Shown in pieces: positions 11,246 to 20,798 of a stretch of 64,000 nt of DNA. The stretch comes from Ichthyophis bannanicus (taxonomy: Eukaryota > Chordata > Amphibia > Gymnophiona > Ichthyophiidae), in NCBI GenBank assembly GCA_033557465.1, contig CM066033.1, positions 383,415,289 through 383,479,288 of the forward strand, written 5' to 3'. Each line of letters begins with the position of its first letter. Positions within the stretch are counted from its first letter, which is position 1. The position numbers and the translations under genes are program-made. The notes under the pieces are model-generated. The model searched no databases. It was not told the DNA's origin and saw nothing but the letters and a program-made list of their open reading frames with translations.

Positions 11246-12720
11246 CAAGCCAAAAGATTTAAGAAATTAGACCAGCAGATGGGCAAGGTTGACGCCAAGA
11301 TTCATTCTCAGGATCAGTATCTAGGATAAGTTTAGTCTGTGAATGCAGCCCTTGTTAAGAGTGACAATATCTTGAATAATATTTATTTATTTACATTCTC
11401 TTATATACCGCGCTATTCTGCATCAGTGCGGTTACATTGAATAAACTGAAATTACATTGAACAGGGCATTATAACTTGGAGATAACTATTTTACAGGGAA
11501 CATGGGCTATGGAGGGTTAAGTGGCTTGTCCAAGACCACATGGGAGCACCTGTGGGACTAGAAACCCCAGTCCTAATAAGCTTGATAAATTAGAGAATTG
11601 TATTCACTATTACAACTTGCGTTTCTTAAATTTCTCTTATACAAGATTAATTTCTCCTGGAGATTTTAAACTAGTATTTCCGGGATATTCTGGGTTTGGA
11701 CCTCCCATCCTACCTTCTACCTCTAGAGCCTATTATGTAGTGGGCTCTGTTAAGAGATTGAGAGAGTTGGGGGGAGGCTCAGACCAGGAATCCCTGAATT
11801 TGACTTTACAGTTAGAACATCCCTGGAAGAAACCTACAATAGGGTATCTTTGGTTGCTACTTTTGTTACTTCCTCTGATAGGGATAGGGTTCTGAGGTTA
11901 TTTTTACAGCTAGGACACAGAATTTTCATGGTCATAAAATAAGTGTTTTCCCTGATCTTTCTGATAAGACACAGAAGATCAGGAAAGACTTTCTGCAGCT
12001 TCACTCTGAGTGCTTGCTCTTTGGATGAGTTTCTTCTGGAAATTTCCTAGAAAATGTTTTGTTAAGTGCCAGGATCAGGATTATGTTTTTCTAGAACCAC
12101 AATATCTTGAGGAGTGGCTTATTGCTCAAGAAAATACTCTTGCTGGGGGAGCTGCAGTTTCCAATATTGACATATGAGAATTGGAGGAAATACGAGGACA
12201 TTAAATAAATTGGCCAGGTTTTGAGAATTAGAAATGTTCTTTTCCTTGGCTTTTTTTTAAAGTTAATTGGTCTCCCCCATTATTTCCTCAGTGGATACAG
12301 ACAGGATTGAAAGTTTTCTTACTCTTATTTTTTTCTTTTGGGGCAATTTCTCCAAATGGGTTTTGCACATACCATGATAGTCATTAACCGCACTTCCTTG
12401 TGGGTACCTATCTGTTTGTCTAGTAGTGTGTACTGACTTGTATTTTATTTTTCTGTTTTGTAATTTGTTTGGAAATTTAATAAATGATACTTGTTAAAAA
12501 AAATAAGGTTCTGCTAAGTAAAAAGCTCTACTTTGTTTTATGATGCTAGAACAAATAATGATGGCAGAGTGCTATGGATAAGAGGGAGAACTAATCAAGG
12601 AGAAATTTATATTCTTTATTTGTATGCACCTAATAGTTCTAAAGAAGCCCTTCTTCCGCAGATCGTTTACTGAATTTTTGGCAGTGGCACAAGGGATACA
12701 AATTATTGGGGGTGATTTCA
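11246..12720 (+). mobile_element. L1/Tx1-type LINE, sense, piece 1 (ORF1 and endonuclease)
   Basis: Plus-strand frames give the ORF1 coiled coil (KLDQQMGKVDAKIHSQDQ), LDKLENCIHYYNLRFLNF (an L1 ENxxRRNNLR-type motif), and then, after shifts, TFVTSSDRDRVLRLFLQL and KISVFPDLSDKTQKIRKDFL of the ORF1 C-terminal domain. From about 12550, ORF2 endonuclease appears: GEIYILYLYAPNSSKEALL and a degenerate GGDF at 12710-12720, where DIRS D1 begins. Further pieces of what is probably the same element lie at 23433-23775 and 28741-29085. All pieces are pseudogenes. Confidence 0.7.
11385..11575 (-). repeat. SINE-like repeat with L2-type 3' end, antisense
   Basis: It breaks the L1/Tx1 ORF1 frame. On the minus strand it reads from a CORE/MIR-like stretch (GGACAAGCCACTTAACC near 11517-11535) to an L2-like 3' end (GCGCGGTATATAAGAG and TAAATAAAT). 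A SINE mobilised by L2 is the simplest reading, but a broken L2 3' end is possible. Confidence 0.45.
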
Positions 12721-12894
12721 GTTCTCTGGGAACAAGCAGGAAGTCAGTCCTCACAATAGGGGGTGATGGCACCAACGGAGCCTGCGCGGTAACCTCTCTC
12801 CAGCTTTCAAAGAAAGTCTTTGGGAGATCTACCAAGCATGTGTGTCCCCTAAGAATGGCATCTTGCTTCAGTCTCCTTTTTTCCATGGAGCCCA

Positions 12895-14900
12895 TTGGAC
12901 ATGTGTCTGTTTCCTTTTTTCCTCTGTTTTTTTTCTCCAGGTGCGCAGGTTTTCATGCCCTTTCTGGCTGGGCCAGTAGAGTGTAATCTCGCGGGGACCA
13001 TATTCCTATGGCCTCAGTCACTGGCTTCAAACCCTGTGACCATTGTGCACACAACATATCGCGCACAGACCTGCATGACTGTTGCCACTGGTGCCTCAGA
13101 ACAGACCATGACACCTCGACTTGAAGTCTCTGCCAGCAGATGGCTCCTAAGGCCCTCTGAGGCCATAATAAGCAACATGAGTCAATTTTCCACAAGGCCG
13201 ACTCAGCCCTGGAGTCATCTACAGAACCAGTGCCTCAAGGACTGCCATGGAGGCCGAACGCCATCAGAGCCTCGAGGTCATGTGGCATCAAACCAGGGCT
13301 CCCCCATTGAGAACACCCCTCAAAGAGTCGGACTTCATCAATGGCCTCGTCAGGCAATGAGACCGGGTCTGGGGGCAAGTCCCATGGACACTGGCCTTGC
13401 AGCCCTCGACATGAGGCCGAGGGCGATAGCTGGGAGCGGCCCTCAAAGCTGCCCTGGTGGGAGAAGATGCCATCGGCCTCATTCCTCCAAAGCCATCCTG
13501 GTTGAGAACACCCCCTTGATAGCACTTGGCCCAATATCCTCTGTGCCCATGCCAGGAGCTGGGGAGCCTTCTGGCCTCACGGCCAGGATGTGGTCCTGGA
13601 GTGCAGCTTGTCTGCCTTTATGGCACAGCAGCGGGCTTTTGATGCCCAGTTCCTCAAGGTTGTCACTCCTGATCACTGGCCCCTCCGCAGCGAGGGAGTC
13701 CCCAGAGATGGAGCCGATCCACCAGCCTCGAGATACCCCTTGGTACCGGTGCCGGTCCCGGTCCCGCTTGAGTCCAAGGACTTCCCTGCCCAGTACTTCC
13801 AGTTCGCAGAGCAGGGGCACTGGGACCCCAGGGCCATGGCGTGAACTCGAGGTCTGGAGGACCTTCGAGGTCTCCTCTGACTTGGTCGGAGTGGAGACCA
13901 AGAATGACAAGTCACCCAATACTCGTCTTCACGGGGATGTCCCCTCGGACCCGTCTCCTCCTGAGGCCTGGTGCCAGTCCTCACCCAAGGATCTGGCCTT
14001 TCTTGACTTTGTCCATCGCATGGTGAAAACCCTTGCCTTCACAATTGAGTCTGAGGAGGAGTCTCCTGTGGAGGACCTTGAGATCCTCCAGTACAAGGCT
14101 CCCCCTAAGGAGGCACTCATGGTGCCCATTCTCCCCACTCTGGAACGGCTGCTTTTCCATATGTGGGAAACCCCATCCTCGATGCCCATTGTGAGCAGGC
14201 GGTTCGACTCGATGTACCAAGTCCTCTGGATCCCCAGCTTCGAGAAAGCACAACTGCCTCATAATTCCATGGTGGTGGAATCGGCCATGCGTTGGCTGAA
14301 GAGCCAGAAGACGCACTCCTCGGTGCCCCTGGGCAGAGATGCCCCGTGCCATGGATGCCTTGGGCAGCAAGTGCTTCCAGGGCTCAATGCTCATCAGCTG
14401 GATCCAGGCATACAAGCTGTACATGGGCATGTACTTGCAGGACCTGGCGAGGAAACTCGCTGGGTTCTTGGCTGGTCTCTCTGAGGAGCCTCTATAGTGA
14501 TTTCAGATGCTGACCTCCATGGTCGAGGAGTGCTCCAAGTTCATGCTCAAGCAGCCTATGACTGCTTTGTTTCAGCAGCTAGAATAGCCACGGTGGGCAT
14601 TAGTGCCTGCCGCCAGGCCTGGCCACAGTCTTCCGATTTGGAGCAATGGGTGCAGGACAAGTTAGTTGATGTCCCTTGCGGGGGAGAGAACCTCTTCAGC
14701 AAGCCCATGATGGACAAGGCCTGAGAGCTGGAGTCCGAGTTCATGACCAGGACCAGGCTCTCCAAAAAGACCACTGACCCTTCCCGACAGAAGGCTTTGG
14801 GCAGAAAGTTCCTTTACCTGAAGAAAAGGAAGGCTTACAGAAATTACCCTCAGTACTCGGCCTTCCCAGCTCCCCAACAGGACCAGCAAGCCAAAGGATA
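12895..14900 (+). pseudogene. D1 gag pseudogene
   Basis: An open frame at 12895-14484 carries the Gag landmarks in order: SSPKDLAFLDFVHRMVKTL (like SPPEDLSFQDFI), EDLEILQYKAPPKEALMVP, HMWETPSSMP, EKAQLPHNSMVVESAMRWLK and THSSVPLGRD. After this a frameshift scrambles the C-terminus, which reappears in other frames (14497-14724: VSAARIATVGISACRQAWPQ and DVPCGGENLF). The N-terminal zinc-binding cysteines of the intact Gag are degraded near 13030-13120. It is clearly homologous to the Gag at 44222-46024 and dead. Confidence 0.75.
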
Positions 14901-14939
14901 AGGGCACGGTCCACGTAAGCCTAAGATTCCCAAGCCCCA

Positions 14940-15610
14940 GACCGCGCCCCTGGCACAACCTGGAAGGGGCTTTTGACTCCTTGGGCATAGCCTCTCTTCC
15001 CCTGAGAGGTCCAACCCCACAGCACATGGGGGGGACGTCTGGTGTTTTACGCCACTTGGTGGTCCCTCATAATCACCCTGGGCCCCCTGCAGGTGGTGAG
15101 GGAGCATTACCTCTTCCACTTCGAACAGATGCCCCCACTGTTTTTTTCCAGGGGAGCCCCTGCTGACTCTTCTTCGCCAGGACCTGCTTCAGCAGGAACT
15201 TGCAAGTTTTCTGGCCAACAGGATGGTGAAACCCATCCCCTCCCATCTCAGAGGAAAGGGGTTCTACTCCCGCTACTTTCTGATTCCAAAAAGAACCAGA
15301 GGGTTTCGGCTCATTCTAGATCTGCAGAACCTCAACCGGTTCCTGGTGAGGGAGAAGTTCAAGATGCTCTCCTTTGGAACATTGCTACCCTATCTCCAGC
15401 AGGGAGATTGGCTATACTCATTGGATCTCAAGGATGCGTACACATGCATCCTCATCCATCCCCACCACAGGTAGTACCTCCACTTTGTGGTAGGAGGCTG
15501 TCATTACCAATACAGGGTCCTACGTTTTGGACTGGCTTCCACCCCAAGGGAGTTCACCAAGTGCTTGGTGGTGGTCGCCTCCATCCTGTGACTGCAGGGG
15601 GTGTTCGTCT
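14940..15610 (+). pseudogene. D1 reverse transcriptase, 5' part
   Basis: The frame at 15223-15474 has KGFYSRYFLIPKRTRGFR, ILDLQNLNRFLVREKFKM and YSLDLKDAYTCILIHP (RT motif A aspartates). A TAG at 15472-15474 interrupts it, and then YQYRVLRFGLASTPREFTKC follows up to VFVYL at the D2 insertion point. The catalytic YLDD-equivalent continues after D2 (FLDDW at about 20806). In the frame -1 to RT, an overlapping 211-codon frame is open at 15042-15677. Confidence 0.8.
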
Positions 15611-15750
15611 ATCTCCAGGAACAAGCAGGAATGAGTCTTCACATATGGGTACGTCGGTACCGACGGAGTCTGCGTAGGAACGCTCCCCAGCGTCCAATCA
15701 GAACGCTTTTGGAAGCATCTCAACACGCCTGCGTGCTGCCTCTCAGTTTT
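15611..15750 (+). repeat. D2 left inverted terminal repeat
   Basis: Complementary to about 20605-20765 at the right end. It contains the 14-bp perfect palindrome CGTCGGTACCGACG at 15652-15665. The first 38 bases are also complementary to the left half of the internal complementary region. Confidence 0.85.
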
Positions 15751-15973
15751 CGTTTTTCCGTGGAGCCGGCAGGACATCCTCCTATCACCGCAGAAAATTC
15801 TTCCTTTATTTTTGTTTTTCTTGTGGTCGCGTCTACCTTCCCTCGACGCACCGGTACCGCCGGTGTTTTCTTTTTCTTTTCTTCTACAGATATTTCCTTT
15901 TGTGGGAAATTTTTTCCTGTTTAGTGCCTGACAGATTTCGGCCTGCTAGGCCTCTTCACTTTCCCTCAGGGAA

Positions 15974-18019
15974 ATGCTAGCCACTAGAATGTGTTTTAAC
16001 TGTGGCGCTTACAAATTAGTTTTAGACACCCATAATTGGTGCCTTCAATGTTTGGGACCTGAACACCATCCGCTGGAGTGTCCCTCCTGCACTACTATTT
16101 CTGCAAAGAGTTTTCAGCATCGAGCTCAACTCGATACGCCGTTCCCCTCAGACCTGAGGGTACCAGCTACATCTTTTTCGCAGGATCAGGTAACCAAACA
16201 AAAGTCTGTATAGACTAGCCAGTCCTCGGGTGGTAGATCTCATGTACATCATAGAGATGCCTTTGGGCTTGCCCCCGAGGACGTTTTGGCTTTAAAATCC
16301 CGGCGGGAGGCTTCTGTCTCCAAAGCATTAACGGGGTTTCAGGTTGTTCCTGGGCTTTTTACCTCGGTGAACATACCTGAGCCATGCCCGGTGGTGGTAT
16401 CTGCTTTGAGCGGTGCCGGTACCCCGGCATCGGCAATGGTGCTGGATGAAACATTCCACACCGATGATCGCAGTCAAGCGCTCTCGGTATCTTCGGTGCC
16501 GCTAGAGCCGCTACCGACCGATCTTCCCACATCAGCCCCGGTACCGATGCTGGTATCCACGTCGGTGCCCTCCAGATATGCATCGATGGACTCGCTTCTT
16601 TCGATGCCGAGTCTAGAATCGATCTCTAGTCTGGATGACTGGGTACCGACTCGTCTCGGTACCGATTTCAAACGGTACCAAAGACATTCTACCGATGATC
16701 AAGGTCTGCCACATTCGGTTGCCTCGGTACCGATAGTGCCGTCACAGACTGATCTTCATATATCGGTGTCACCAACGGTACCGGTATCGACATCAAAATC
16801 GGTGTCGGTACCTCCCATGCTCCTTTCAGCCGGCTCGCTTCCTTCCATACCGAGTTTGGAATCAATCCCTAGCATGAACGATTTGCTACCGACCAGTTGC
16901 GGTACCGCTTTTCAGCGGTACCGACAACTATCTTTCAAAGATAATTAGATGCTCCACCCCTCCAGATCTTCTATTCTACAGAATCTGAATGAACCGGTTG
17001 ATGCTAGAACTAGTTCTTCAATAGATCTAGTTCTTCCTCCTCTTCCTCAAGGACTCCCCTCTGGGGAGATTTCTTTTCAAGCTTTCCTGCTTGATATAGC
17101 CAAGTCACTTGCCATTTCCATACCTGGTCAAGACCCTGCACCAGGGGATCCACAACCTATACAGATCCCCTGTAATCCACAGGAAGTCATTATGTTTCCT
17201 TTGCATCAAACCTTGCAGGATCTCTTATTTAGAACATGGGAAACTCCTCTAACGGTATCCCCACCTTCTAGGGCAACTGATCTTCTATACAAGGTGCCCC
17301 CTTCTCCAGGTTTTCAAAAGCCTCAGCTCCCTCATCATTCTCTTGTTGTAGAATCAGCAGTGAGGCGTGTTAAGAGTACTAGGAAGCACTCTTCTTATCC
17401 GCCAGGTCGTGAGGCTAGGACTTTAGATGCCTTTGGACGTCAAACTTTCCAGGCATCCATGTTTTCAGCAAGAATCCTTTCATATATTTTCTATATGGGA
17501 TTATTTCTTGAGGAGGTCACAAAAGATCTACTACTTTTGACCCCTTTCCTCCAAGAGCCTAAAAGGGCAGATTTTTCTATGCTAGTCAATCATGCTCAAA
17601 ATATTTCTAAGTTCCTTACTCGTGCTTCCCTGGACTCTTTCGAGTCTGTTAGCAGAACCTCTGCTATAGCCATAGGGGCACGACGTAGAGCCTGGCTCCA
17701 AGCTTCAGACTTGGACAAATGCCTACAAGATAAACTGGGAAATCCTCCTTGCACTGGAGAGAATCTCTTTAATAAAGAGACTTTACTTCAGGCTACTCAG
17801 TTAACCACTGACACTATTGCTTTTAGAGGCTTGTCTATGCCTTCCTCTATCCCAGTTTGTAGAAAATCTACTAGTAAGCTTTGTTCCCTTAATGGGAGAA
17901 GGTTTTATCCATCTTCTACCCATAATACAGATGCTCCCAGGCAGGGGAAACAATCAACCAGGCTCAGGAAATCACAACCTCAACGGGTTCAGCAAACCCA
18001 GCAGCCGCAGGGTTGCTGA
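15974..18019 (+). pseudogene. D2 gag, interrupted by two TAG codons
   Basis: One frame reads through from 15974 to 18019 with TAG at 16211-16213 and 16946-16948. The N-terminus has the CxxC...CxxC...CxxC pattern (MCFNCGAYKL, WCLQCLGPEHHPLECPSC). A valine/proline/serine-rich middle follows, built on GGTACC-containing codons (16396-16930). The conserved capsid-like part has FQAFLLDIAKSLAI, QDLLFRTWETPLTVSP, QKPQLPHHSLVVESAVRR and EARTLDAFGRQTFQASM. It ends in a glutamine-rich tail, QQTQQPQGC, before TGA. Only two nonsense changes in 680 codons suggest recent decay. The family role is the structural protein of the retroelement particle. Confidence 0.8.
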
Positions 18020-20429
18020 TAGACTCTTCCCTGAATCCTTTTCCTGTTTGAGGTTTGGACCCTGTAGTTTGCTTCCTACCACTACAAGCATCTACATCAG
18101 TTCCATCCTAAACTTTATATATGTCCTTCTTAAGGAGACATCCTGACTATCAGCTCAAAGAGCTTAAGTTGATTATGCTTTACAGGTAATACAGTTACTC
18201 CTCGTCCTCTGAACTACACAGAGGAGTAACAACTGTCAATAAGGTTGCCATGCCTTTACCTTTGACTTTTTCTCCTGTATCAGCATCTCTCATATTACTT
18301 CAAAGATTTACTCCACCGTAAGTCTTCTTTTCAACTCTGCCACTCTTACTAAGACATTTCGTCTGTCAGAGTGATACCACTTTACTGAGGGCTTTTCCTT
18401 AAGCCCTTAGGTTTTCTTTCAGAGTTGCATGTCTCCCCCATGCATTCTTAGTTTTTCTGGCAGCTCTCAGACAATAGTGGAGTCTTACCACTCCTTCTTA
18501 TGTCTGTATTTATTTCCCAATCTTGGTACATAAGATTTCTACTGCTGCCCTATCAATAGAACTGCAAGGGCTCTTACTGGTTAGACCACTGACTTGCTGA
18601 CCAAGCCACCAGGGCTTGTTCTCCAATTTCAATGGTTCTGGCCTTACCTCTAGATCCCACCTTTTCTGGCTATTGTTGCAGACACATCACCTTATCTTCT
18701 ATCCTTAGCCTTCCCCAATCCTTGGACTTGGCGGAGTAGTTCATGATACCTACTGGCTCTTAAACACCAGTTTTTCTTCTAATTAATCTGCAACATGCTC
18801 TCTGCATCTCTACGGAGCAGCTCTACACTATGGGGCCTTGTTAGAGAGCACATGATGTCAGATGGTTAGGAAGGGCTTTACCTAGTCGTGCCTGCTGGGT
18901 TCTCCCTACCCTTACCATTTTCCATTAAAGGCTTCTTAAATAAAGGACACAAGCCTTTAATTAAGAGAATACCTAAAGAATTATCCAATTCCCTGGGTTG
19001 CTTCACATCTCCAGGGGACCCCTTCACCAGGGATGGGTTTTTCTATCAGTATAGACAATCCTTGTCTTGTCTTTTCCTTCCATCCTCAACTCTTCATGGC
19101 GTAATCCATGTTGAGCACCACAATGCACCATACCCTTTTTGCTCTCATTAGGGGTACATATGGTATTTTTATCTTTTCTCCAGCTACCTGCTGGAGTTAT
19201 GGAAGGATTCAGACTTACTATCTGCAGATTTACAACATCCTCTGCATTTTCCAGTTAGGTCTCCATTCCTGGTTATGCCTGAACTAGAGTTCTTAGAGGA
19301 CTCTAGACTTCTCTTGCCAGTGAGAGAACTCCCTGGACTTCCTATCCATACCCAGGAAGTACAGATTCTCTAACAATCTTCTCAAGCAGGTACCTCCCTT
19401 CTTGTGGTTAGATAAATCTTTCTCTCTCCACATACCCTATGTGTGGACATGGGTATGTATACATATATACATATATATATCTATGTTTACATGTATATGG
19501 ACATCTGCATGTCTATGCCCATATATATATATATATATACACTTAGGTAAATACAGATATATCCCTCACCTATCTATATATATGCATGGCAATATATGAT
19601 AGTGGGTAGATATATCTCTATATACTATTTCCATCTGTCTGCCTAGATATATATATACTTATACATATATATATATTTCCCCATGGACTCGACAGATACT
19701 CTCTATCCCTTTCCATGCTGTCCCAGCATACTTAGGGTTCTCCATAATCAACCACTTCCTTTAGTAGTTGAGGGGTTTTTTGTACCATGACTTTCAGTTT
19801 AGGTACACCTGAAGCCCTCCATATACTTTCCTTTCCAATTAGGAGGGACTTTCTGACTCTTCAGAAGATGAGAGGCTACAATGCCTCATTACTCCTATCC
19901 TTCTTTGTTATCGGATATAGGGATCTTTGAAGCTCCCTTCTCCTATAAGAACTTTGTCCCTTCAAAGTCAAAAGAGCTTCAGTTTTTATCTAATAGGGAC
20001 TTCCGTGTTTTCCGCAAAGTCCTACCTCATTGAACTACCCCAGTTCCACTGGGATTGTTTCTTCTCACCCTAAGGGTTCTAACCTCAACCTGTTTTTTGT
20101 ACAGTTATCTACCTCTCCTTACATTGAGGTACTCCCTGGGAATATTCTGTTGGTTCATATCCACAAATCCACATGAACCTCCATATACCCCTTTACAATA
20201 TCACCAGGTGAGGTCCATGTTGGTTTATTGCTCTCAATATTACCACTAAATATCACCTGCACAGAGACTCCTATCTAGGCATCCTGTTTGGTCCTGCTGT
20301 TCCACAGCACATCTTTTTAGTTCAATTCCTACCCTCCATCCCTAGGATGCCTGGGGTTTCGGTAAAATAGCATGGCTCTCAGATTCGCAACATGCTGGGA
20401 CTCCTCCAGGCATCTTAGCTTGGGAGTCT
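18020..20429 (+). other. Non-coding replacement of pol in D2
   Basis: No RT, RNase H or recombinase motif can be found in any frame, although the flanks (gag end at 18019, internal complementary region at 20430) are typical. The strand is pyrimidine-rich. It includes a TA/TATG-rich microsatellite tract (about 19449-19680) and an inverted repeat at 18192-18228. Similarity to other copies resumes only at CAGGCATCTTAGCT (20408). The origin of the sequence is unknown. Confidence 0.75.
19449..19680. repeat. TA-rich microsatellite tract in D2
   Basis: Alternating TA/CATA/TG runs with several stretches of (TA)5-10, interspersed with short non-repeat segments. Confidence 0.8.
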
Positions 20430-20525
20430 CCATATGTGAAGACTCATTCCTGCTTGTTCCTGGAGATAGCACAGTTACTTACCTGTAACAGGTGATCTCT
20501 GGGAACAGCAGGACTAAGTCTTCAC
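20430..20525 (+). repeat. D2 internal complementary region
   Basis: The left half (20430-20467, ending GTTCCTGGAGAT) is the reverse complement of the left terminus. The right half (20468-20525, starting AGCACAGTTACTTACCTG) is the reverse complement of the right terminus, including its extension. The two halves abut at GAT/AGC, which defines the element ends exactly. In DIRS elements this region is thought to template end joining of a circular replication intermediate. Confidence 0.9.
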
Positions 20526-20604
20526 AACCCACCCACCTCCCCTAGGAGTTGCATTTCTCTATCTCTATCTTTCCCTTACTCTCTCTCTCTTTGTCTCAGC
20601 TTTA

Positions 20605-20798
20605 AAACTTAACTGAGGAGAGGCAGTTGGGAAAGGCGGGAAGGCAGCACGTAGGTGTGTTGGGATGCTTCCAAAAGCGTTCTGATTGGATGCTGGGGAG
20701 CGTTCCCACGCAGACTCCGTCGGTACCGACGTACCCATATGTGAAGACTTATTCCTGCTGTTCCCAGAGATCACCTGTTACAGGTAAGTAACTGTGCT
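20605..20798 (+). repeat. D2 right inverted terminal repeat with extension
   Basis: Inverted copy of the left repeat (including the CGTCGGTACCGACG palindrome), plus about 30 extra terminal bases (CACCTGTTACAGGTAAGTAA and ACTGTGCT) absent from the left end. A longer right repeat is a known DIRS feature. Confidence 0.85.

Larger units (their letters stand above)
15611..20798 (+). mobile_element. DIRS element D2, non-autonomous, complete termini
   Basis: 5188 bp from ATCTCCAGGAACAAGCAGG to AACTGTGCT. It has a left inverted terminal repeat, gag, a 2.4-kb non-coding middle, an internal complementary region and a longer right inverted repeat. It has no RT, RNase H or recombinase, so it would depend on an autonomous relative such as D6, with which it shares its termini. 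It is nested in D1 without target duplication: D1 reads GTGTTCGTCT / TTCCCTTCC across the insertion, and D4 shows the uninterrupted TTTGTCTTTCCC. Confidence 0.85.

Noticed and set aside
10549..11262. 237-codon GC-rich frame as a possible host gene
   Set aside because: It contains the DIRS Gag landmark (SPPEDTTFLVFV in the neighbouring frame) and shares composition with D1 and D4 gag.
12895..14484. 529-codon frame as a novel protein gene
   Set aside because: It is D1 gag starting inside the terminal repeat; conserved Gag blocks occur in order.
16396..16930. Regularly recurring GGTACC motifs as a CRISPR-like or satellite array
   Set aside because: Spacing is irregular and the motifs lie in a coding frame in a vertebrate retroelement.
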